A DNA stretch of 22,661 nucleotides from CAYYHA01 sp964471535. Lineage in GTDB: Bacteria; Myxococcota; Myxococcia; SLRQ01. Below the pieces are notes generated by a model that saw only the letters and a program-made list of their open reading frames with translations, searched no databases and had not been told where the DNA came from. Positions within the stretch are counted from its first letter, which is position 1. Each line of letters opens with the position of its first letter. Shown piece by piece: positions 1 to 6,985 of this stretch. The translations under genes were made by a program, and so were the position numbers. Where the stretch lies: contig CAYYHA010000047.1 in NCBI GenBank assembly GCA_964471535.1, forward strand, positions 1-22,661, given 5' to 3'.

Positions 1-27
1 CGCCCCAGCGCACGCGTGATGCGAGTA

Positions 28-65
28 TTGACACATACACTGAAGACGTGTCATGTATCATGACA
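28..65 (+). promoter_or_regulatory. Sigma-70-like promoter with palindromic operator
   Basis: TTGACA at 28-33 is followed after 17 bases by TCATGT (51-56), a plausible -35/-10 pair. The -10 lies inside a perfect 7-3-7 inverted repeat, TGTCATG-TAT-CATGACA (49-65). A further TGACAC at 29-34 overlaps the -35 and pairs with GTGTCA at 48-53. The half-site TGACA thus occurs three times across the core promoter, the geometry of a repressor-controlled promoter. The stretch is also clearly more AT-rich than its surroundings. The repeats are directly visible; the promoter role and an unknown cognate repressor are inferred. Confidence 0.55.
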
Positions 66-100
66 TCAATAACTTATTCGTGATACGGAGAAAGAACACA

Positions 101-823
101 ATGAGACACCGAAGCGCGTCCCGCCTCGCCCTCGCCACCCTCTACCTCGCCTCGGCTTGCGGCGCCCCCGAGCCCGAACCCCTAGAGGGCTTGGCGCCCA
201 CCTTCTAAGTCGACGGTAACGGCACCGTCGTAGAGGTCGGCGCCACCGTGAAGGCGGACGAGATCGATCGCGTGATGGCAGGCCGCATCTTCGCCGAAGG
301 CGTCTCAACCTACGACGACGTCGTCTCGGAGCAGACCTTCGTGAACCACCTGGCGATCGAGTTCAACCCGAACGGACACGGCCCTCCCGGTGTCAACGAC
401 GTCCCCCACTTCGACGTGCATTTCTACGGCATCTCCATCGAAGCGCGAGGCTCGATCACCTGCGATGGACAGCCGGTACCCGATCCCGAGCGGGTGCCCG
501 CGGGCTACGACGCCTCGGCGGTGGGCGCGCCGCCGTTCGGCAGCTGCGAGCCCGAGATGGGCGTGCATGCCGGCGACGAGGACAGCCTCGAAGGGAAGCT
601 CGACGCCGAACTCATCCTCGGCTACGACCGCGGGTCGCTCGTCTTTATCGAGCCGATGATCCACGCATCACACTTCGAAGCGCGCGATACGATGACGCTC
701 GAGATTCCTCGGCCGCAGGTCCTAGGCCGCGAGACCCTCTGGCCCTCCACCTTCACCTTGAGTTTCGATCAGGCGGCCGATGTCTTTACCTTCACGCTCG
801 GCGACTTCGCCCCCATTCGCTAG
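101..823 (+). pseudogene. DUF5602/TTHB210-like lipoprotein, interrupted by in-frame TAA
   Basis: ATG 101 follows a good ribosome binding site (GGAG at 87-90) and opens a short lipoprotein signal: basic n-region, hydrophobic core, then ASAC with the candidate lipid-bearing Cys at residue 20. After 35 codons a TAA (206-208) interrupts, and the same frame continues without another stop to 823, giving about 240 codons. The downstream part contains the run NPNGHGPPGVNDVPHFDVHF, which I recognise as typical of the DUF5602/TTHB210-like family. That family has an uncharacterised function; the Thermus member is reported to be controlled by an extracytoplasmic sigma factor. A single TAC-to-TAA change would explain the stop. 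A GTG at 248 could restart translation but would lose the export signal. It is either a true nonsense mutant or a base-call error; I favour one gene, currently broken. Confidence 0.7.
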
Positions 824-903
824 GGCCCCGGAAACCCCGCGGGGCGCGCGCTCGGTGAGGGACAGGTGGGCGAAAAAAGGCCGCTGGATCCAGGAGACAC
901 ACC

Positions 904-1692
904 ATGCCCAAGCACAGCACCTCGAAGCGCCCCGCAGGGAAGAAGAGCCGTACCTCCCGCAAGACCTCCTCCCGATCCAAGGCGCGGAGCAAGGCAGCCG
1001 CGCGCAAGGGCTCGAGCGCCCGCGGGCGCGGTGCGCAGAAGGCGAAGCGCGCCTACCACTCGCCGCTTCGTGAACAGCAGATGGAGCAAACGCGGCAGCT
1101 CATCGTGGATGCCCTCATCGAACAGGTGTGGAAGGAGGGCGTCAGCGACTTCTCGGTCCCCAAGGTGGCGCGGCGCGCTGGGGTCTCCACACGCACCGTC
1201 TACCGCTACTTCCCCACCCGAGACGATCTGCTCGAGGCCATCTCGGAGGAGATGGTCCGGAGGGTGAAGGAGCCTGCGCCCCCCACCGACCCCGCCGAGT
1301 TGGCGGAGTTCATCCCGGTGCTCTACCGCTTCCTGGACGAGAACCGCGCCATGGTGGAGGCGGCGCTGCGCACACAGCTCGCCGGCGAGGTGCGCGACCG
1401 CATGCGCTCGCGCCGGCTCGCCCGCATGAAGGCGGCCCTCGGCGAGGAGCTCTCGCGTCTGGAGGAGAAGGAGGCACGGCAGCTCGTCGCGCTCCTTCGC
1501 GTCCTGGGGGGCTCGACGCTGTGGCGGGAGCTCACCACGACGATGGGCCTCTCCAACGACGAGGCCGCGGAGCTGATGCGCTGGGCCTACCAGGCTGTCC
1601 TCGACGCCATCGGGATCCGCCGCGGTGAGCCCCTTCCTGAGAAGATGCCCTGGACCACTGACACGAACGAGGACACTTCGGGACACGAATGA
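904..1692 (+). CDS. TetR/AcrR family transcriptional regulator with basic N-terminal tail
   Basis: This 262-residue protein is probably the local regulator of the operon it heads. A TetR_N DNA-binding domain spans about residues 60-120, with the helix-turn-helix at about 83-103 (VPKVARRAGVSTRTVYRYF). The C-terminal half is helical and variable, as expected for a ligand-binding and dimerisation domain; the ligand is unknown. The first 50 residues are unusual: 19 are Lys or Arg, mixed with Ala and Ser, resembling histone-H1-like tails. The tail belongs to the protein because AGGAG at 892-896 lies seven bases before ATG 904. Its stop overlaps the start of the next gene (ATGA, 1689-1692), so the two are translationally coupled. 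I see no clear palindromic operator in the 80 bases upstream. Confidence 0.9.
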   Translation: MPKHSTSKRPAGKKSRTSRKTSSRSKARSKAAARKGSSARGRGAQKAKRAYHSPLREQQMEQTRQLIVDALIEQVWKEGVSDFSVPKVARRAGVSTRTVYRYFPTRDDLLEAISEEMVRRVKEPAPPTDPAELAEFIPVLYRFLDENRAMVEAALRTQLAGEVRDRMRSRRLARMKAALGEELSRLEEKEARQLVALLRVLGGSTLWRELTTTMGLSNDEAAELMRWAYQAVLDAIGIRRGEPLPEKMPWTTDTNEDTSGHE

Positions 1693-3470
1693 AGGAGACC
1701 ACCGCACCGCAAGCGGAAGCCTACGAAGCCCCGGAGGAGCGAAGGGAGAGGGCCCCCAGGGAGCATGTGGCACCGACGCACGCACCTGCCGCGGGAGGCG
1801 GACCCGAGCCCCTGCGTCCACCGGGGCCCGGCTGCTGGACGCTCGACGTGACCCACGTGGACCGCCCGCTCTCGCGCTTCTTGCGCGCGCTCTTCGTCCC
1901 CGCCTTCGTCTCGGCGCAAGCACACGTCGCCGAGCGTTACGGGCTGCCCCTCGAGACCGTCGACCTGCGCTCGGTGGCCGACGGCTTCATGTATCTGCAG
2001 CCGGTCCCCTTGGGGGGTCCGCGGGGCGCCAAGCCCCCGCCAGCCTTCGTGCTGCGGCTCCTCTTCACGATGGTGCCGGCGCTGCGGAGGCGGCGGCGCG
2101 CCGCCGAGCGGACCTTTCGCGAGAAGATTTGGCGGGCCGACCTCGAGCGCTGGCGGGAGGAGACGCTGCCCGGCCTCTTGTCCCGCGGCACGGCCCTCTA
2201 CGAGGAGCCCCTCGAGTCCTTCGGGGATGGCGCCCTTGCGGAGCACGTCGAACGCCTCGCGACCTTCGTTTCCGACGCCATCTGGGCACACATCGCCACC
2301 AACGGAATGACGATGATTCCCACCGGTGACTTCCTGGTCCACGTGCAGCGCTGGACGGGACGGCAAGCGGCAGACGCCCTGTTGGCGGTGCGAGGCGCCG
2401 AGGATGAGCAGGATCCCGCCCGCGCCCTCCGCGCTGTGCTCGCAGACCACCCCCAGCTCCTCGAGGGGGCGCCCGATGCGGTGCTCGCGCGCCTTCGCGC
2501 CCGTGACGACGCCGTCGGCGAGGCCGCCCGTGCCTGGCTCGCCTACGTGGAGCCGAGGCAGATCACGGTCAGCGATCTCCACCAACCCACCGGCGCCGAG
2601 CGGCCCGACCTCCTCGTGGCCGGACTCCGGGCGCCGCGCCCCGAGCGACCCTGTCCAGACGAAGTGGCGGCGGCGCTGCGAGAAGAGGTTCCCGAGGCAC
2701 ACCGCGCCACCTTCGACGCCCTCTTGGCCGAGGCCCGGGCCACGCACCTGGTGCGGGATCAGCGCAGCGTGATCCTAGATACGCTCACCTACGGCGTGTG
2801 CCGCCATTCGCTGCTCGCCTGCGGCAGGCGCCTTCGCGACCGCGGGCTGCTCGAGCGGGACGAGGACGCGATTCACTTGAGCCCGGAAGAACTCGTCAGG
2901 GCCCTTCGCGCCGGCGAAGTGCCCAGGCCCGAGGAAGTGCGGCGGCGTCGAGCCGGGCACCGGCGGAGCATCGACGAGATGCCGCGCTTCCTCGGGGGGG
3001 ATGCCCTCGAGCTGCCTCCGCACGAACGCTTTCCCGGGGCACTCGGCCGCCTCCTCGCCGCCCTCGCCGCTTATGTAGCACACATGGAGGGTGAGCGACC
3101 GCCGGGCGCCGGCCCGAACGCCCCGGCCCCCTCGGCGAGCACGTCGGCGAGCACCGTCGAAGGGATCCCTGCCAGTGGAGGCGTACACGAAGGAAGGGCC
3201 TGCGTGGTCCTCGACCCCGAAGACCTCGGTCGCGTCGGGTCGGGGGACGTCTTGGTGGTGCGATCGACGCGGCCGTCCTACACCGGGGTGATGGCCCTCT
3301 CCGGCGCGGTGGTCACCGACCGGGGCGGCGCCCTTTCCCACGCGGCGATCGTGTCCCGGGAGCTGGGGATCCCCGCCGTCGTGGGCACGAAGGTGGCCAC
3401 GCAACGGATCCGCGACGGCGCGCGGGTACGGGTGGACGGAAGCGCCGGCCGAGTGGAGCTCTTGTCATGA
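1689..3470 (+). CDS. PEP-utilizing mobile-domain protein (rifampicin phosphotransferase/PEP synthase-like, lacks ATP-grasp)
   Basis: This protein has 593 residues. The C-terminal domain (about 478-593) is a PEP-utilizing swivelling domain with the signature GGALSHAAIVSRELGIPAVV; His551 is the expected phospho-carrier. In the family this His takes a phosphate from ATP bound on an ATP-grasp domain and passes it to a substrate. Residues about 50-460 are mostly helical and resemble the central region of rifampicin-phosphotransferase-like proteins (CWTLDVTHVDRPLS, then DGFMYLQPVPL). Residues 1-45 look disordered, and a Ser/Thr/Ala linker encoded by an 11-bp tandem repeat (3132-3154) precedes the swivel. 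The usual N-terminal ATP-grasp domain is absent; a separate one is encoded two genes downstream. The gene overlaps its neighbours by ATGA at both ends. The phosphate acceptor cannot be told from sequence. Confidence 0.85.
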   Translation: MKETTAPQAEAYEAPEERRERAPREHVAPTHAPAAGGGPEPLRPPGPGCWTLDVTHVDRPLSRFLRALFVPAFVSAQAHVAERYGLPLETVDLRSVADGFMYLQPVPLGGPRGAKPPPAFVLRLLFTMVPALRRRRRAAERTFREKIWRADLERWREETLPGLLSRGTALYEEPLESFGDGALAEHVERLATFVSDAIWAHIATNGMTMIPTGDFLVHVQRWTGRQAADALLAVRGAEDEQDPARALRAVLADHPQLLEGAPDAVLARLRARDDAVGEAARAWLAYVEPRQITVSDLHQPTGAERPDLLVAGLRAPRPERPCPDEVAAALREEVPEAHRATFDALLAEARATHLVRDQRSVILDTLTYGVCRHSLLACGRRLRDRGLLERDEDAIHLSPEELVRALRAGEVPRPEEVRRRRAGHRRSIDEMPRFLGGDALELPPHERFPGALGRLLAALAAYVAHMEGERPPGAGPNAPAPSASTSASTVEGIPASGGVHEGRACVVLDPEDLGRVGSGDVLVVRSTRPSYTGVMALSGAVVTDRGGALSHAAIVSRELGIPAVVGTKVATQRIRDGARVRVDGSAGRVELLS

Positions 3471-4411
3471 GTCGGACGCTCTCCTTCTCGCACCTCCTCA
3501 CCCAGGGTGTCGTAAGCGCCGTCCTCGCCACGCTGGCACAGGCCGGCGTGCTCGAGGCGCTCCTCGAGGGTCCGGTCGAGGTGGAAGCATTCGCCCGGAA
3601 GCGGGCGCTCGACCCCGGCGCCCTCGCGCGGAGCCTGAGCGTACTCGCGGCCGCCGGTTACCTCGATGCCGCGGGCGGGCGGTACACCCTGGCGCCCGGA
3701 GTCGCCGAGGCGCTGGACGAAGGCCCCATGCCCCTCCGCTTCCTCCTGGAACTCCTTTGCTCCCTGCCCGAGCACCTGCAGAGCGGCCGGGCCTACAGCA
3801 GCAGCGATTCAGAGCGGCAGCGCATCTACCAGACGGTCACTCCGGCGCTGGCCAAGATGTGGGACGAGCCGGCAGCGGCACTCGCGCGCCGCTTGCCCCC
3901 CGCGCGACGCATCCTCGACGTCGGAGCAGGCGCCGGCCCCTGGTCGCTGGCCATGGCCAGAGCGGCGCCCGAGGAGACGGAGGTGACGGCGCTCGACCTC
4001 CCGCCGGTCCTCGAGGCCTTCCGCAGCGCCGCACAGGCGGACGGGGTGCGCCACCGCCTCGTGGCAGGTAGCTACCACGAGGTGGAACTCGACCCCACCT
4101 ACGACCGGGTGATCCTCGCCAACGTGCTCCACCTCGAACGACCCGATCTGGCACAGAATCTCCTGACCCGCGCGAGTGGGTGGCTCGCACCCGGCGGAAC
4201 CTTGGTGATCGTGGACGCCTTCCCCTTTCCCGAGGCCGAGCTCCACCTTTGCACCTATGCGCTGCACCTGGGCCTGCGGATTCAGGGCGGCGAGGTGCAC
4301 GCGGAGGGCACCTTGCGAGCCTGGTGCGAGGCGGCGGGTCTCGAGACCACTCCGCTGCTCCATCTCCCAGGAGAGATGCCCCTCGGCGCGCTGGTGGCGA
4401 GGCGCCCGTGA
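3467..4411 (+). CDS. SAM-dependent O-methyltransferase with winged-helix N-terminus
   Basis: This 314-residue protein fits the length and layout of the small-molecule O-methyltransferase family (Methyltransf_2 type). An N-terminal helical, winged-helix dimerisation domain covers about residues 8-80 (SFSHLLTQGVVSAVLATLAQ, then a wing ending in GGRYTLAPG). A Rossmann SAM-binding domain follows: motif I ILDVGAGAGPWSL at about 149, an acidic residue after strand 2 (VTALDLPPV), YDRVILANVLHL at about 207-218, and WLAPGGTLVIVDAFPFPE at about 240. Such enzymes usually methylate hydroxyls of polyketides, phenolics or quinone precursors; the substrate here is unknown. It lies between the two halves of a split phosphotransferase-like enzyme and overlaps both by four bases, so all three probably act in one pathway. 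ATG 3467 has a GGAG upstream. Confidence 0.88.
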   Translation: MSRTLSFSHLLTQGVVSAVLATLAQAGVLEALLEGPVEVEAFARKRALDPGALARSLSVLAAAGYLDAAGGRYTLAPGVAEALDEGPMPLRFLLELLCSLPEHLQSGRAYSSSDSERQRIYQTVTPALAKMWDEPAAALARRLPPARRILDVGAGAGPWSLAMARAAPEETEVTALDLPPVLEAFRSAAQADGVRHRLVAGSYHEVELDPTYDRVILANVLHLERPDLAQNLLTRASGWLAPGGTLVIVDAFPFPEAELHLCTYALHLGLRIQGGEVHAEGTLRAWCEAAGLETTPLLHLPGEMPLGALVARRP

Positions 4412-5199
4412 TCCCCCTCGAAGAGGCCCACTCGGCGCAGCGCTACGGAGGGAAGGCCGCGGGCCTCGCGGCGCTCCTCGCCAGGGGGCTTCCGGTGCCT
4501 CCCGGGTACGCGCTCTCCCCCGAGGACCTGGAGCAGCTGGCAGCGGGCGAGGGCGCCGCCGAGGCCTGGCGCCGTGCCGTTTCGCTCGGAGAGGCGGTCG
4601 CGGTGCGGAGCTCCGCGCTGGCGGAGGATGGATCGGCGCACAGCTTCGCGGGACAGCATCTGACGGTGCTTGGGGTGTCGAGCCAGGCGGCCCTGGTGGA
4701 GGCGGCGGCACGCGTGCGGGCGAGCGCCGCTGCCTCCGCGGCCTACCGGGCCAAGCGAGGCCTCGCGGAGAGCCCCATGGCGGCGGTGGTGCAGCGCCTG
4801 ATAGACCCGGTGTCGAGCGGGGTACTCTTCACCTGCGATCCCATCGACGGAAGGGATGAGATCGTCGTCGAAGGGAGCTACGGGCTCGGTGAGGCGGTGG
4901 TTCATGGACTCGTGACCCCAGACGTCGTTCGGATCGCGCGCACCGGCGCGGTGCTCGAGCGCCGTCTCGGGGAGAAGGATCTCGAAGTGGTGCGCGTCGG
5001 CGCCAAGCTCGAAGAGCGACCGGTCGAGGCCGCCCGCCAGGCCGTCTTTTGCCTCTCCGATCCCCTCATCGAAGCGCTCCTCTCCTGCGTGGCCCCCTGC
5101 GAGGCCGCGGCGGGGGGTCCGGCGGACGTGGAGTGGGCGTGGGAGGCGGGCCACCTGTGGATCCTGCAGTGCCGGCCGGTGACGACCCGCCGCGCGTAG
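4408..5199 (+). CDS. Stand-alone PPDK/PEP-synthase-type ATP-grasp domain protein
   Basis: This 263-residue protein is a complete PEP/pyruvate-binding ATP-grasp domain (PPDK_N). Visible in order are YGGKAAGLAALL with GLPVPPGYAL, AVRSSALAEDGSAHSFAGQ, SSGVLFTCDPIDG, GSYGLGEAVVHGLVTPDVV, and the terminal pair DVEWAWEAG and LWILQCRPVTT. These carry the nucleotide- and metal-binding residues of the family, so the domain looks functional. It would bind ATP and supply phosphate to a swivelling His domain, which here sits on the separate protein encoded at 1689-3470. It is somewhat shorter than typical PPDK_N domains. I chose GTG 4408 because it overlaps the methyltransferase stop (GTGA), matching the other junctions of the operon; upstream sequence in this frame lies inside the methyltransferase gene. 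This is the last gene of the operon. Confidence 0.87.
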   Translation: MIPLEEAHSAQRYGGKAAGLAALLARGLPVPPGYALSPEDLEQLAAGEGAAEAWRRAVSLGEAVAVRSSALAEDGSAHSFAGQHLTVLGVSSQAALVEAAARVRASAAASAAYRAKRGLAESPMAAVVQRLIDPVSSGVLFTCDPIDGRDEIVVEGSYGLGEAVVHGLVTPDVVRIARTGAVLERRLGEKDLEVVRVGAKLEERPVEAARQAVFCLSDPLIEALLSCVAPCEAAAGGPADVEWAWEAGHLWILQCRPVTTRRA

Positions 5200-5276
5200 C
5201 GAGGCCCGATGCTCGGTTCCTTGGGGTCACCGCAGGCACGTGGACACGGCCCGAACGAGCGAGGCCTGCTGCTCGA
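5198..5276. repeat. Imperfect 19-bp direct repeat between convergent genes
   Basis: AGCGAGGCC followed by a GCTCG-containing tail occurs at 5198-5216 and again at 5258-5276, a 60-bp offset. The second copy can also form a short hairpin (CGAGC/GCTCG). It lies in the 124-bp gap between the convergent operon end and the lipoprotein gene. No T-tract follows, so a terminator role is possible but unproven. Confidence 0.35.
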
Positions 5277-5323
5277 TCCAGATCGCACCCCCGAAAGCGA
5301 GACCCGATCCGACAGGAGCGCGC

Positions 5324-6505
5324 CTAGGGAACGACCTCGAGGTAGACGGAGGTTTCGGCGGCGGTGAGCGATGTCTCCGACCACAGCGCCTGCACGGTGC
5401 CGTCCCCGCCCACATGGAGATCGATGTGGTTGGGCGGATCGATCCAGGGTGGGGCGAGGTCCACCGGGGCGGCGAGCCCGCCTGCGGGATCGTAGCGGGC
5501 GCTCTTTACGACGTAGGGGCCGGTGAAGACCTGCTCCGAGCTGAACTCGGCGTAGACGACCACCGCCTTGCCGTCCGGCGTCGCGGCGAGCGCGATGCCG
5601 GCGCCGCCCGCCGATGCGGTCACGGGGTAGCCCTTCCACTGCCCCGATTCGAAGGCGTAGAGCACGAGTGCCTGTTCCGAGCCCTGCGAATCGGAGACGA
5701 GGACGAGGACCTGTCCACCGCCGAGGATCACGACCTCCACGATCCCAAGATCGCTGCCGGTCCCGATGAGCTGGTCGCCGCTCCAAGCGCCCCCCTCCAG
5801 CAGGGTCGCATGGAGATCCGTCCCGCCGGAGACCCAGACGATGGCGCCCCGGCCGGCATCGTCGATGGCGACGCTGCGCCGGTCGATGGCGCCAAAATCG
5901 ACGTCGGGCGTCGTCGCCGGCTCCCAGCCGCGGCCCGGATCGTAGAGCGCCGCCTTCAGCTGCCCGTCCTCGTCCCAGGCAGCGAGGCCCCGTCCGCCTG
6001 CCGTACCCGCGAAGACGGCCCCATGGGCGTAGTGCTTGACGTCGGGCGGCATGTCCGGGGGATCGAGCTGCACGGGGCTGCCCCATCCGGATCCTGCACG
6101 TTCGAGGGCCCACACATCGGTGCCCTTGTCCCACACGAGCATTGCCTGGCCGCTTGCGCTCACGTTCAGGTCGAAGGCCGAGGAGACCTCCGGCCCCTCG
6201 GCGACCGTCTTGGTCGCATCCCACGATCCCGCCGCCGGATCGAAGCGCCGCTCGAGGATGCGGTCGGCTTGTGCGTCCACGACCTCGCCCCAGAGCCACC
6301 ACACCTGCCCGTCGGTGGAGGCGCCGAAGCGGCCCAAGGCGCCCAGGGCGCGGCTGCCCACCTCGAGGACGCCATCGTCCTGAGCGCGCCGATCGGGGAG
6401 GATGCGCGCGAAGGCCACCTTTGTCCCATCGCCCGCGAGGCCTGCGACGAAGACGGTCCCCGCCGGCTCGCGCACCGAGGTGAAGAACTGGAAGGCATGG
6501 CCCAC
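5324..6505 (-). CDS. Beta-propeller-like secreted lipoprotein, main C-terminal part
   Basis: This segment gives 393 residues in one frame, read leftward. It is rich in repeating blade-like units with a GG.gvavw or G.AMLVWDKG core (GQAMLVWDKG, GGRGLAAWDEDG, GRGAIVWVSGG, GKAVVVYAEFS, GTVQALWSETS), spaced about 45-60 residues. This is typical of secreted propeller-like proteins that myxobacteria and relatives make in numbers; the function is unknown. GTG 6505 is only the first available start inside the intact part. The true N-terminus is probably the lipoprotein signal at 6620-6787, separated by a 10-N gap and a duplicated inverted segment that breaks the frame. No catalytic motif is visible. 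Confidence 0.65.
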   Translation of the reverse strand: MGHAFQFFTSVREPAGTVFVAGLAGDGTKVAFARILPDRRAQDDGVLEVGSRALGALGRFGASTDGQVWWLWGEVVDAQADRILERRFDPAAGSWDATKTVAEGPEVSSAFDLNVSASGQAMLVWDKGTDVWALERAGSGWGSPVQLDPPDMPPDVKHYAHGAVFAGTAGGRGLAAWDEDGQLKAALYDPGRGWEPATTPDVDFGAIDRRSVAIDDAGRGAIVWVSGGTDLHATLLEGGAWSGDQLIGTGSDLGIVEVVILGGGQVLVLVSDSQGSEQALVLYAFESGQWKGYPVTASAGGAGIALAATPDGKAVVVYAEFSSEQVFTGPYVVKSARYDPAGGLAAPVDLAPPWIDPPNHIDLHVGGDGTVQALWSETSLTAAETSVYLEVVP

Positions 6506-6561
6506 GAGGCCTGACCCCCGTCCTCGTGGGCCATGCCTTCGAGTTCTTCACCTCGGTGCCC
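6476..6561. repeat. Diverged inverted repeat beside the scaffold gap
   Basis: The 36 bases at 6476-6511 and the reverse complement of 6526-6561 match with a single difference, separated by 14 bases. Homology continues beyond the arms with scattered substitutions. The left arm read leftward encodes GHAFQFFTSVREPAGT; the right arm read rightward encodes GHAFEFFTSVPEPPGT. One arm is therefore an inverted, slightly different copy of coding sequence. It sits beside the 10-N gap, which suggests a join of related sequences rather than a native hairpin. Confidence 0.8.
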
Positions 6562-6609
6562 GAGCCGCCGGGGACCTTGGCCGAACCTGCGTAAAACTCC
6601 GCCACGTCG

Positions 6610-6619
6610 NNNNNNNNNN
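6610..6619. other. Assembly gap of 10 N
   Basis: Ten consecutive N bases of conventional length, inside the lipoprotein reading region. The true distance and the frame across it are unknown. Confidence 0.98.
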
Positions 6620-6787
6620 GCCTCGTTCGATCGTTTGGCCCCCATCCTCCACGCTGCCGCCGTCCGGCGTGTCGTCGGGCTTTGGCGTCGCCGGGCAGCC
6701 GGAGAGCCCGGCGACGAGGAGCAGCGAGCCGAAGCACGCACAAAAGGCCATCGATCGGCGGAGCAGGACGTCACGATCGAGTCGCAT
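6620..6787 (-). CDS. N-terminal lipoprotein signal fragment, probably the start of the propeller-like gene
   Basis: ATG 6787 (leftward) is preceded by a strong GGGAGGAG ribosome binding site. The first 31 residues form a textbook lipoprotein signal: basic n-region, hydrophobic run GSLLLVAGLSG, lipobox LSGC with Cys31 as lipid anchor. A low-complexity Pro/Asp/Gly linker follows (PATPKPDDTPDGGSVEDGGQ) and then the gap. Nothing else nearby needs this start, and the propeller-like segment beyond the gap lacks one, so I infer a single lipoprotein gene spanning roughly 5324-6787. Beyond the gap the frame runs to a stop at 6548 within the inverted duplicate, which I regard as artefact rather than a true C-terminus. 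Confidence 0.7.
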
Positions 6788-6985
6788 GGCAGATCTCCTC
6801 CCGGTTGGCCTGCAGCAGAAAGCCTAGAAGCCTCGCGGCGAGGGCACCGCCCTGCACTCGGTCGCACCTAGGGACCGCAGGCGGCGGCAGTCTACACCGG
6901 CGGTGGGCTCGGCGACCAGACCGGCGCGCGGAGGCCAAGCCCCACGGCCTTGCACGCAAGAAGGTGTGAAGGGAGGAGCATCGGC
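6788..6985. other. Non-coding stretch upstream of the lipoprotein gene
   Basis: About 200 bases without a credible gene. It holds the ribosome binding site of the lipoprotein gene and presumably its promoter, though I cannot pick convincing hexamers. A compact 13-bp inverted repeat, CCTCGC-G-GCGAGG, lies at 6831-6843, about 45 bases before the start codon; it could be an operator or chance in GC-rich DNA. Confidence 0.4.

Noticed and set aside
826..848. GC-rich hairpin after the DUF5602 gene (GCCCCG/CGGGGC) as intrinsic terminator
   Set aside because: No T-tract follows and such short GC palindromes are frequent by chance at this base composition.
1587..2747. Long leftward open frame opposite the swivel-protein gene
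   Set aside because: Arg/Gly-rich shadow of a high-GC gene with strong domain matches on the other strand; no motif and no ribosome binding site.
3132..3154. Tandem 11-bp repeat as a regulatory or CRISPR-like element
   Set aside because: Only two copies, in frame, encoding a Ser/Thr/Ala linker before the swivel domain.
5240..6514. Rightward 424-codon open frame opposite the propeller-like lipoprotein
   Set aside because: The leftward frame has regular blade-like repeats; the rightward one is an antisense shadow with no recognisable domain.
6476..6561. Near-perfect 36-bp inverted repeat as a transcription terminator or mobile-element end
   Set aside because: The arms are coding-sequence copies with codon-level differences next to a gap; there is no T-tract, transposase or target duplication.
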